Assembly: GCF_946886105.1 (NCBI RefSeq)
Contig: NZ_CAMPHV010000011.1
Coordinates: 74,803-138,802 of the forward strand
Reading direction: 5' to 3'
Source: an uncultured Pseudomonas sp.
GTDB taxonomy: Bacteria; Pseudomonadota; Gammaproteobacteria; Pseudomonadales; Pseudomonadaceae
DNA: 64,000 bases
The notes beneath the pieces are model-generated. The model ran no database searches. It saw only the letters and a program-made list of their open reading frames with translations, and had not been told where the DNA came from. How positions within the stretch are numbered: the first letter of the stretch is position 1; every line of letters begins with the position of its first letter. The translations under genes were made by a program, and so were the position numbers. Positions 32,375 to 39,768 of the stretch are shown piece after piece.

Positions 32375-33466
32375 ATGCAAACATCGACGCTGTATCTAGA
32401 GGCGAGTACCGGGGCGCTCACATGCAGTAAGGTTGCAGACATGCTTATGAACCAACCAACGCATGACGAAACATCGCACACCCATCTGCACTTGCTGGAC
32501 TGTTTTAAGCACGATGAAAAAAAGTGGGCGAAAAACTACGAGAACATGACGTTTTTCTACCAGGAACGGGTGTCGCCAGAGCAGCATATAGAGCGAAAAA
32601 GGCGGGAATGGGCTCCTGATGCTCATTTGTTTCCAAAGGCGGTGGCGTCAGGTATTACCTACACTGATGACGCCCACTATCGAGAACTGGCACAGTTCAG
32701 TCCTGTCGGCGTATATATGGATGAGCGTCGATTGGCGCAATCAGATAAATATAATAAAAGAACCGGGTTGCCGGAAATTTCGGCAGTACCTGAAATGCGA
32801 GGCAATGTATTTTATGTGCTACAAAAACCTGTAGGTGGTAAGGGACAGCCGCAGAAGTTTAGAATTCCTAACGCTGCCGTAGCGGCCATGCCACCCTACA
32901 ATAATAGTGCTTTATATATACAAGACGGTATCAGCGGAGCCAAGGTTGTCACCGGTACCGAGCTTCTTCGTGCTGCAACACCACGTATACCAGCGGATCC
33001 TCCGCACTCAATGTTCCCGGATTCTGAAGCCATGGTTCTATATCTTACAGCAGCATTGTTGTCGGATGCCGGGGTGCGTGTTCTTAATACACTTAATGGT
33101 ATGGCGCCTGGTAGTGGACTGACTGTTGGACTTTTTTCTAAAACCGCGGTAAGGGTTGTAAAGACATTAAAGAACTCTGAAAAAGTTCCGGATATTATTG
33201 AGAGAAAGGCAGACGTGAGAGCTGGAACGCGGTCCGACTACCTGGGTAGTTTTACTTATGAAAGCAGCGCGATAGACCATGTAGTAGTTGCGATGAGCAA
33301 AGCGCCGGATTCATCTGTTACGGTGGTTACATATTATCCCTCACATGCCACAACTGGTGACACCATAAAAACACCAACCGCTGCTGATGAAGATGTTGAA
33401 GAACACGTTTTTGGGATACATCAAAAAGCAAGGCAATTGAATCCAGAGCCAGTTATTAGGTGGTAG
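32375..33466 (+). CDS. Unrecognised T6SS-linked protein, first ORF of the cargo block
   Basis: 363 residues from the ATG at 32375, with GGAG eight bases upstream. No signal peptide or membrane helix is seen. The N-terminal 150 residues are rich in charged and aromatic residues (NYENMTFFYQERVSPEQHIERK). The C-terminal portion, TYESSAIDHVVVAMSKAPDS then VTVVTYYPS (about residues 294-323), resembles the strand order of small nuclease-type toxin domains, but I cannot assign a family. It lies 40 bases after clpV, is far more AT-rich than the tss genes, and is followed by enzyme-like ORFs in the same direction. It is probably an effector or an effector chaperone; this is inference. Confidence 0.72.
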   Translation: MQTSTLYLEASTGALTCSKVADMLMNQPTHDETSHTHLHLLDCFKHDEKKWAKNYENMTFFYQERVSPEQHIERKRREWAPDAHLFPKAVASGITYTDDAHYRELAQFSPVGVYMDERRLAQSDKYNKRTGLPEISAVPEMRGNVFYVLQKPVGGKGQPQKFRIPNAAVAAMPPYNNSALYIQDGISGAKVVTGTELLRAATPRIPADPPHSMFPDSEAMVLYLTAALLSDAGVRVLNTLNGMAPGSGLTVGLFSKTAVRVVKTLKNSEKVPDIIERKADVRAGTRSDYLGSFTYESSAIDHVVVAMSKAPDSSVTVVTYYPSHATTGDTIKTPTAADEDVEEHVFGIHQKARQLNPEPVIRW

Positions 33467-33564
33467 TACATTGTTAAATTAAAGAAAGCCTATGGCTCAA
33501 TTTTAGACTTTAATTTGTAATGATATTTTTGCTGCGCATCTGGGGTTGCTGCGGGTAATAGAAG

Positions 33565-34482
33565 ATGGCCTATACAATAATGATTTGGAATACCCAGCAC
33601 TTTGACAACCAGAAGGGCACGGTGTCAGATGCCTACGCGGAGAAGAAGGATTTTCTTGAATACTATCTGTCGCAGAAGCAGGTCGATATTATCGCACTAT
33701 TCGAAACGGGCAAGACCGGGGAGGTGAACGAGAAATTAATCAATGACCTTTCCGCGAACTACACAGCTACTTCTACCCTAAAACAGGAAGGCGGCAAGAA
33801 AAAACATACGACGCTGGGTTCGATAATCTTTATTAAAAATTCCATTGCTCATGAATTCGAAGATGTCTCTGATCTGTACATTCTGTCATCCAGTGAACAG
33901 CGGGCTCCTCTTATTATCCGACATAAAAAATCTGCTTATGGGTTTGCTTTCTATCATTCTAATTCTTCTTATCTTGCCTCTGGTAATATCGTCGATACGA
34001 TTGGATTTATTCAGGATAATTTGGAAAACTTGACGCTCAAGGAGCTACTGTTTTTCGGAGGGGATATGAATGTTCCAGCACAAAGCTCTTATGAAGAAAT
34101 AAAAGGTCTTAAGCGACTGGCGCCAAGCGATCCTGGTTATACACATGTAAGTATCACCAATGAAACACTTGGCTTGGCTGCCATAGAACTAAAGTCGCAG
34201 CAAGAGTTTGGGAATTATGTTGGCAAGAAACCTTTCGATTATTTGAATGAATATAAATATAACCAGGGTGTTGAAGATTGCGTATTGCAGGAAACGTTGA
34301 GGTTGTTGGATTACGCATATGTAGGCTATGCAAATTACTGGTCAGCTCGTTGCGATGGCTCTATTCAGAAAAAATTAAATAATGATTATGAGACTACTGA
34401 TATAGCCCGCATTTGTCTTGGTAAGAAAATTCGTAGTGATCATTTTCCAGTGCTTTTCACTTTTGCTGCTTCATTCAATTAG
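33565..34482 (+). CDS. EEP (endonuclease/exonuclease/phosphatase) fold protein, putative T6SS effector nuclease
   Basis: 305 residues, AT-rich. It carries the full DNase I-like catalytic set in order: N9 (IMIWNTQHF), E47 (IALFETG), H131 (FYHSN), D167 and N169 (FFGGDMNVP), D249 (LLDYAYV), and D292-H293 (RSDHFPV). This is the layout of DNase I, CdtB and related phosphoesterases. There is no signal peptide, as expected for T6SS cargo loaded in the cytoplasm. The substrate could be DNA, RNA or a phosphoinositide; the motif set alone does not decide. It sits between clpV and vgrG with no evident immunity partner. Transfer is suggested by base composition: 17 of 60 bases at 34201-34260 are G or C. 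Confidence 0.8.
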   Translation: MAYTIMIWNTQHFDNQKGTVSDAYAEKKDFLEYYLSQKQVDIIALFETGKTGEVNEKLINDLSANYTATSTLKQEGGKKKHTTLGSIIFIKNSIAHEFEDVSDLYILSSSEQRAPLIIRHKKSAYGFAFYHSNSSYLASGNIVDTIGFIQDNLENLTLKELLFFGGDMNVPAQSSYEEIKGLKRLAPSDPGYTHVSITNETLGLAAIELKSQQEFGNYVGKKPFDYLNEYKYNQGVEDCVLQETLRLLDYAYVGYANYWSARCDGSIQKKLNNDYETTDIARICLGKKIRSDHFPVLFTFAASFN

Positions 34483-34516
34483 AAGAATTTTGTCTACTTA
34501 AAAAATAGAGAGAGCT

Positions 34517-35119
34517 ATGATTACCCAAGCGACGTACCATGAAGTGACTGCTAATACTCGGTGGATGATCAATTGCATCCGTAATGCAAAAAATGTAGAC
34601 CTGTCGAATGTATTGGTATTCATTGCCCCTACGGCAGGAATATCCGCCTTGCGTGGCGGCAATCCGGCTATTTATGTGCGCAGTAATCAGATGCAGATTG
34701 CCGTCAGCAATTGGCAGCGGGAAATGCAGGAATATGCACAGGGCCATGCGAACGAGCATATTCCGCATGGCCGAATCAATAAGGGAACTTGCATTATTGC
34801 TAGCGAAAGCATTTTCACCTGGCCGCTATCTCGTCGCTGTGGAGTTTTATGGCATGAGTACGGGCATGCCTATAACGAGAAAGTCGGCAGGCCTAACACG
34901 GAACAGAATGCCTATTTATTTGAAGTAGAAATGTTTGATTATGCTTCCACCACCAACGTATTTCGCGATAACGGTATTGGCGTTGGCGAAGTATTGGATT
35001 ATCTGAATTGGCGTCAGCCCTATTTCGACAGCGGTATTACCCCGCAATTGACGCAGCTTCTGGGAGGTCTGCGAGCGAAACTGAATGTGATGTCGCGGCA
35101 TAATTTTATGGCGGTTTGA
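34517..35119 (+). CDS. HExxH metallopeptidase-like protein, putative T6SS effector
   Basis: 200 residues, AT-rich. VLWHEYGHAYN supplies a zincin HExxH motif at H113, E114, H117, with acidic residues at 129, 136 and 138 as possible third zinc ligands (NTEQNAYLFEVE). There is no signal peptide, so it is not an ordinary secreted protease. It starts 34 bases after the EEP protein and ends 34 bases before the deaminase-like ORF. It may cut a target-cell protein, act on peptidoglycan peptides, or process a neighbouring effector. Function beyond the metal-site motif is inferred. Confidence 0.72.
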   Translation: MITQATYHEVTANTRWMINCIRNAKNVDLSNVLVFIAPTAGISALRGGNPAIYVRSNQMQIAVSNWQREMQEYAQGHANEHIPHGRINKGTCIIASESIFTWPLSRRCGVLWHEYGHAYNEKVGRPNTEQNAYLFEVEMFDYASTTNVFRDNGIGVGEVLDYLNWRQPYFDSGITPQLTQLLGGLRAKLNVMSRHNFMAV

Positions 35120-35153
35120 AGAACGGTCAAAGTAAGCCTCGTAGGAAATCAGC

Positions 35154-36089
35154 ATGCCCGTACCTCTCTATACCGCCGAAGACCTCGCCGTGTTTTCCAC
35201 CATCATTGCGCGGGCGGCGTGTATGCGGGGCTGGGATGCCGATCTTGGTCAGGGTGCGCCGACTGCGATTCAGGAAGTGCAGTGCATGCAACTCGGTGAT
35301 GCGCTTTATTTCGCTGGCAACGGTATCGAACATATGGCCATTGCCAGTTACTTCCGGGCATTTGGCGTCTCCGATCACACCAGCTTGATCAATTGCCTGA
35401 AATACAGCCATTGGCTGCTGTCGACGCCTGCCCACCAACGCAGTGCGGTGGTGGGGCGTGCCTTCGCCGGCGGTTATAGCCCGCAGGAAACCGCGACCCT
35501 GAACTACGCGGCGGCCAGCCTTGTTGCGCATATCCCCGCATTGAGCGCCCAGGAGATTACCGACGCGCGGGCGCTGGTCACCACCGCCGCGCTGCCCGCG
35601 GCACCTGTACGCGGCTTGGCCTGGTGTTTGCGCAAGTTCGCCGGAGCGGCGGCGATCGCTGGCCTGAATCGGCCGGCGGCAACCCTGTTCAATTACCCGG
35701 TCAACTACAACGGACTACACGAAATCAATCTGCTCAACGACTCCACCAATGTGCATGCGGAGCTCAAACTGCTGCGCCTGTTGACCTATACCCGCACGCA
35801 AAATTTGCTGCATGGGACTGCCAGCGATGCGCGAGTCGGTGGATTGAAAAGAACCTGCGCCTTCTGTGCTGCCTGGATCAATCGTTTCCGACCCTGGATC
35901 GGGCTGCAGTACCGGGTAACGCTCACCCTGCCGGCCAACGATACCCGCGCCATGGGCGGCGGTGCGGGAGATCGCCCGTCCGGGGTGGGCGAAGCGGGGT
36001 TTGGCAATTACGTGCAAGCATTGTTCAATGGCGGCGCCAACAGCCTATGTGTGGATGTGGCCGCCCATAGCAATGATGCGGAGTGGTAA
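35154..36089 (+). CDS. Deaminase-fold protein with HAE/CxxC zinc site, putative T6SS toxin
   Basis: 311 residues. The C-terminal half holds the cytidine/nucleic-acid deaminase signature: H201-A-E203 (NVHAELKLL) and C235-x-x-C238 (RTCAFCAAW), with spacing suitable for an H-C-C zinc site and a catalytic Glu. The N-terminal 180 residues are helical and may be a loading or trafficking region. It ends three bases before vgrG, the usual place for VgrG cargo. Its GC content is high (39 of 60 bases at 35401-35460), unlike the three ORFs before it. Members of toxin deaminase families edit DNA or RNA of target cells; the substrate here is unknown. Confidence 0.75.
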   Translation: MPVPLYTAEDLAVFSTIIARAACMRGWDADLGQGAPTAIQEVQCMQLGDALYFAGNGIEHMAIASYFRAFGVSDHTSLINCLKYSHWLLSTPAHQRSAVVGRAFAGGYSPQETATLNYAAASLVAHIPALSAQEITDARALVTTAALPAAPVRGLAWCLRKFAGAAAIAGLNRPAATLFNYPVNYNGLHEINLLNDSTNVHAELKLLRLLTYTRTQNLLHGTASDARVGGLKRTCAFCAAWINRFRPWIGLQYRVTLTLPANDTRAMGGGAGDRPSGVGEAGFGNYVQALFNGGANSLCVDVAAHSNDAEW

Positions 36090-36092
36090 TGC

Positions 36093-38099
36093 ATGACCCG
36101 CCCCACCGATACCACCACCAGCCTGTCCCTTACCGCCACGGCGTTGGCCGATCTCTACCCGGAGCACCTGTCCGGCGAGGAAGCGTTGAACAGCCTCGGC
36201 AGCCTGAATCTGTACGGTTACAGCGCCACGGCCTTGACCATGGCCGATGCGGTGGCGTCGCACCTGACCGCGACCCTGCACAACGATGCGATGCAGCGCC
36301 CGTTGGATGCGCTCTGTGCGGAGATCCGTCAGTTGCCCGGCGACGCTACGGCCGAGCGCTATAACCTGCTGTTGCGGCCCTGGCTGTGGTGGCTGACCCT
36401 GGCCAGCAATAACCGGGTGTTCCAGAACCTGGCGACCAGCGACATCGTCACCAGCATCTTCGACGAGCACGGTTTCAGCGATTACGAACTGCAGCTGACC
36501 GGCAGCTACACGCCGCGTGAGTATTGCGTGCAGTACGGCGAGACGGACTTCGCCTTCGTCTCGCGGCTGCTCGAGGAAGAGGGCATTTTCTGGTTCTTCA
36601 CCCATGCCGACGGCGCCCACACCCTGGTGCTGGGCGACAGCAACGATGCCTTTCCGCCCTGCCCGAACGCCACCACCATCCAGTATTTCGGTCAGCAGAT
36701 GGGCGAGCGCGAGCTGCATGGCATCCGCTCGGGGCAGATCTGTCGGCAGGCGGTGTCCGGCGTTTACCGCGCCACCGATTACGAGTTCACCACGCCGACC
36801 ACCTCGCTCTACGGTCAGGCCGAGGCGGTCGCCGGGCCGTTGTCGGTCTACGAACATCCCGGCGGCTACACCGCCAAGGCGCGCGGCGATGCTCTGGGCA
36901 CGATGCGGGTGAATGCGCTGCGCAGCCAGGAAAGCCGTTTTATCGGCGAGAGCGATTGCCGCTGGTTGGTGCCGGGGCACAGCTTCACCCTGAGCGGCCA
37001 CGAGGACGACACCGCGAATATCGAGTGGGTGGTGACCCAGGTCAGCCATGAAGCTGGCCACGAACATTACCGCAACCGCTTCGAGGCGATTCCCAAGAGC
37101 ACCAGTTACCGGCCGCCGCGCACCACGCCCAAACCGCGTATGCACACCCAGACCGCCATCGTGGTCGGCAAGGCCGGCGAGGAAATCTGGACCGACGAAT
37201 ACGGGCGGATCAAGATTCAGTTCCCCTGGGACCGCGACGGTGCCAACGACGAGACCAGCTCCTGCTGGGTGCGCGTGGTGCTGCCCTGGAGCGGCAAGGG
37301 CTTCGGCATGCAGTTCATCCCGCGCATCGGCCAGGAGGTGATAGTCACCTTTATCGACGGCGACCCGGACCGGCCGCTGGTCACCGGCTGCGTGTACAAC
37401 GGCGACAATGCATTGCCTTACGCACTGCCGGCGAATCAGACCCAATCGGGGATCAAGACCAATTCCAGCAAGGGCGGCGGCGGTTTCAACGAGTTGCGTT
37501 TCGAGGACAAGAAGGACAGCGAGGAGGTGTTCCTGCAGGCGCAGAAGGACTTCAAGATCAACGTGCTCAACGACACCACCGCCACCGTCGGCCACGACGA
37601 GACGCTGACGGTGCAGAACGCGCGCACCCGCACGGTCAAGGATGGCGACGAGACCGTCACCCTGGAGAAGGGCAAGCGTACGGTGACCATCCAGACCGGC
37701 AGCGACACCCTCGACGTGAAGGACACGCGCACCCTCAAGGTCGGCGGCGACCAGACCCACAGCACCGGCGGCAACTACGAGCACAAGGTCACCGGCAATT
37801 ATGAGCTGACCGTGAACGGCAACCTGACCATCAAGGTCAGCGGCACCCTGACCCTGCAAAGCGGCGGCGATTTCACCGCCAAGAGCGATGCCAATCTCAC
37901 CGCCCAGGCCGGTACCGCATTGACCAACAAGGCCGGCACCGCACTCACCAACCAGGCCGGCACCACCCTGGACAACAAGGCGGGCACCACCCTGACCAAC
38001 GACGGCGGTGTCAGCCTGATCAACAAGGCCAGCGCCGAGCAGACGGTGGACGGCGGCGGCATGCTGACCATCAAGGGTGGCCTGGTGCAGGTGAATTGA
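36093..38099 (+). CDS. vgrG: VgrG (TssI), T6SS spike protein
   Basis: 668 residues. An N-terminal gp27-like region is followed by the gp5 OB-fold segment EIWTDEYGRIKIQFPWDRDG and by GMQFIPRIGQEVIVTFIDGD. The C-terminal beta-prism needle is made of repeats (LTVQNARTRTVKDGDETVTL and similar) and ends with four near-identical 8-residue repeats. No extra enzymatic C-terminal domain is present, so effectors must bind non-covalently or through PAAR or adaptor proteins. It lies directly after the deaminase-like gene. Confidence 0.96.
   Translation: MTRPTDTTTSLSLTATALADLYPEHLSGEEALNSLGSLNLYGYSATALTMADAVASHLTATLHNDAMQRPLDALCAEIRQLPGDATAERYNLLLRPWLWWLTLASNNRVFQNLATSDIVTSIFDEHGFSDYELQLTGSYTPREYCVQYGETDFAFVSRLLEEEGIFWFFTHADGAHTLVLGDSNDAFPPCPNATTIQYFGQQMGERELHGIRSGQICRQAVSGVYRATDYEFTTPTTSLYGQAEAVAGPLSVYEHPGGYTAKARGDALGTMRVNALRSQESRFIGESDCRWLVPGHSFTLSGHEDDTANIEWVVTQVSHEAGHEHYRNRFEAIPKSTSYRPPRTTPKPRMHTQTAIVVGKAGEEIWTDEYGRIKIQFPWDRDGANDETSSCWVRVVLPWSGKGFGMQFIPRIGQEVIVTFIDGDPDRPLVTGCVYNGDNALPYALPANQTQSGIKTNSSKGGGGFNELRFEDKKDSEEVFLQAQKDFKINVLNDTTATVGHDETLTVQNARTRTVKDGDETVTLEKGKRTVTIQTGSDTLDVKDTRTLKVGGDQTHSTGGNYEHKVTGNYELTVNGNLTIKVSGTLTLQSGGDFTAKSDANLTAQAGTALTNKAGTALTNQAGTTLDNKAGTTLTNDGGVSLINKASAEQTVDGGGMLTIKGGLVQVN
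37908..38003 (+). repeat. 24-bp tandem repeat in vgrG (four units)
   Basis: Four consecutive 24-base units encode AGTALTNK, AGTALTNQ, AGTTLDNK and AGTTLTND. They extend the triple-stranded beta needle of VgrG. Copy number is a likely site of strain variation. Confidence 0.8.
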
Positions 38100-38124
38100 T
38101 GATCAGCCAACAGCGGGGGTTGAC

Positions 38125-38673
38125 ATGAGCGGCGCCAACGGCACCTTCAACCTCTACCGTGGCGATCGCCAGCTGCGCGGCGCGCTGCAGGACGGCAATC
38201 TGAACGGACCGCTGCGCGTCGACGAGGAGGGCCGGCCGCAGGCCAGCCTGAGCTATCGCCAAGGCGTGCTGCACGGGCCTTTCGCGCTGCTCTACCCCAA
38301 CGGCAAGCCGATGGCGCGGATGAACTACGAGAACGGCAAGCTGCACGGCCCGGCGACCTACTACGCGCCGCAGGGCTGGGTGCAGCGCCAGGCCAATTAC
38401 CGCGCGGGGTTGCTGCACGGCGAGGTCAAAACCTTTTTCGCCGACGGCACCCTGGCTGAGCTGCAGCGCTACCACGCCGGCGAATTGCACGGCCTGCAAC
38501 AGCGCTTCCACCCGGACGCGAAGCTGTCCTGGCGGCAGTTGTTCCAGCAGGGCCAGGTCGCCGAGGCCGAGCAGCGCTTCAGCAAGGACGGCCGGCCGCT
38601 GGACGACGAGGGCAAGCCGATTTCGCGCCTGGCCTGGTGGTGGCGCCGGCTGACTCAGGCGCCGGAGGCGTAG
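38125..38673 (+). CDS. MORN-like repeat protein downstream of vgrG
   Basis: 182 residues with about six repeats of a beta-hairpin unit ending in LHGP or LHGE (QGVLHGPFALLYPNGK, NGKLHGPATYY, AGLLHGEVKTFFADG). This resembles YwqK/MORN_2 proteins, some of which are annotated as antitoxins. No signal peptide is seen. It lies 25 bases after vgrG and converges with the PAAR-like gene. It may be an immunity protein or a VgrG/PAAR adaptor; neither is proven. Confidence 0.8.
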   Translation: MSGANGTFNLYRGDRQLRGALQDGNLNGPLRVDEEGRPQASLSYRQGVLHGPFALLYPNGKPMARMNYENGKLHGPATYYAPQGWVQRQANYRAGLLHGEVKTFFADGTLAELQRYHAGELHGLQQRFHPDAKLSWRQLFQQGQVAEAEQRFSKDGRPLDDEGKPISRLAWWWRRLTQAPEA

Positions 38674-38709
38674 CGGCTGGCTTCGGTGGATTTAGTGGAT
38701 GCATCCGGC

Positions 38710-39102
38710 CTACGGAATCAGCATCTGCACCTGGCCCGGGTAGGTGATGGTGATCACCCCGGCGTAGCTGCACATCAGCGTGCAGTTGGCGTCCAGCGCC
38801 GGCATCTTACCGATCAGCACCGTGGGCGCGCCGGGTATCCAGGGGCTGGCGGTGGCGGGGATGCAGGGCATCGGCGTCAACACGCCGAGCGCCGCCGCGG
38901 TGGCCGCCGCCACGGTCGGGTTGGCCGGGCTCTGGCACATGCCGAACGTGGGAATGTTGACCAGCGGAATGTAATCCATGATGTTCGCCGCCGGCATGCT
39001 GGCCGTCATGGTGCAGTTGGTCGGCAACACGGTGAGCACTGCCGGGGCGACGCCGAAGCTGCAGCTCATGGTGGCGCCCGAGCAGACTTGCGGACTACCC
39101 AT
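38710..39102 (-). CDS. PAAR-like DUF4280 protein (spike tip)
   Basis: 130 residues from the ATG at 39102, with the RBS AGGAG; a longer frame to 39165 would run into the repeat element. MGSPQVCSGATMSCSFGVAPAVL at the N-terminus, conserved cysteines (SPANP, CTLMCSYAG) and a beta-rich, Pro/Ala-rich body match DUF4280 PAAR-like proteins, which cap VgrG. It is on the strand opposite to vgrG, converging with the MORN gene, so it must have its own promoter. No toxin extension is attached. Confidence 0.82.
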   Translation of the reverse strand: MGSPQVCSGATMSCSFGVAPAVLTVLPTNCTMTASMPAANIMDYIPLVNIPTFGMCQSPANPTVAAATAAALGVLTPMPCIPATASPWIPGAPTVLIGKMPALDANCTLMCSYAGVITITYPGQVQMLIP

Positions 39103-39130
39103 GCATATCTCCTGTGTTGGTATACAAGTG

Positions 39131-39277
39131 CTAGCAAACCGTTGAAAAACTACCTGCGTTGCCATCGCTGCGTTAAAAACAGGCTCGAATGCTCATTTAC
39201 AGCTCGTAAACTGCGCGTTCTCGCCTGTTATTACCTTGCGCTGGCTGCCTCGCCGACGTTTTTCAACGACCTGCTAG
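39131..39277 (+). mobile_element. MITE-like element, copy 1
   Basis: A 139-bp core (39135-39273) begins CAAACCGTTGAAAAAC and ends with its near inverse, flanked by CTAG at 39131-39134 and 39274-39277, a probable 4-bp target duplication. It has no coding capacity. The outer parts match copies 2 and 3; the middle is diverged and shorter. Confidence 0.7.
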
Positions 39278-39363
39278 AGCCTAGCAGGCCAAGGCCGTCG
39301 CGCCAAAACCGGCGGTTTCGCGGCGTGCTATTCGTCTGTCGGCGAAATTATTTTCCAGGCGCC

Positions 39364-39385
39364 TGTAACAGCGCTGCGCTTCGTC
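39364..39385 (+). promoter_or_regulatory. Possible ECF sigma promoter upstream of bufferin operon
   Basis: TGTAAC (39364-39369) and CGTC (39382-39385) with 12 bases between resemble ECF-type -35/-10 elements. The spacing is short. Bufferin operons are commonly under ECF sigma control, but no sigma gene is present here. Confidence 0.25.
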
Positions 39386-39456
39386 GCTCTAGTTGAATGC
39401 CGGCACGCAAAACAACCTATTCGACCGGCTCAATCAGACTACCGAGGAATATTCCC

Positions 39457-39711
39457 ATGACTACCAAGACCACCGCTGCAGGCGCTGCCATCGCTTTTGC
39501 CGCTGCTTCCCTGTTCGCTGGCCTGACCGGCACTGTCGCGGTCGCCGAAGAAGCCAAGGTACATTGCTACGGCGTGACCTCGTGCAAAGGCCAGAACGAT
39601 TGCAAAACCGCGGAAAACGCCTGCAAAGGCCAAGGCGCCTGCAAAGGCCATGGCTTCAAGTCGATGACCCTGGCCGAATGCAACGCCGCCAAAGGCACGG
39701 TCGGCGAGTAA
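39457..39711 (+). CDS. Small Cys-rich bufferin-type peptide precursor (BufA2-like)
   Basis: 84 residues from the ATG at 39457; the start at 39397 lacks an RBS and sits ahead of a normal signal peptide. A signal peptide (about residues 1-28, ending VAVA) precedes VHCYGVTSCKGQNDCKTAEN, then CKGQGACKGHGFK and AEC, six Cys in all. This matches BufA2-type bufferins, peptides modified by the DUF692 enzyme next door and used in the periplasm to bind copper. It heads the three-gene operon. Confidence 0.85.
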   Translation: MTTKTTAAGAAIAFAAASLFAGLTGTVAVAEEAKVHCYGVTSCKGQNDCKTAENACKGQGACKGHGFKSMTLAECNAAKGTVGE

Positions 39712-39768
39712 TCGAACCGGGGCGGCCGCGCCGTGCGGCTGCCCCGCATCGCCAACGAGGAGCCGAGT

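Larger units (their letters stand above)
39103..39456. other. Gap between PAAR-like gene and bufferin operon
   Basis: It holds the first MITE-like element (39131-39277) and a possible ECF-type promoter (TGTAAC at 39364-39369 and CGTC at 39382-39385). No gene was seen. Confidence 0.5.

Noticed and set aside
34475..34768. 97-codon minus-strand frame as an immunity gene for the zincin ORF
   Set aside because: It overlaps the start of the HExxH gene, lacks an RBS, and has no plausible folded composition.
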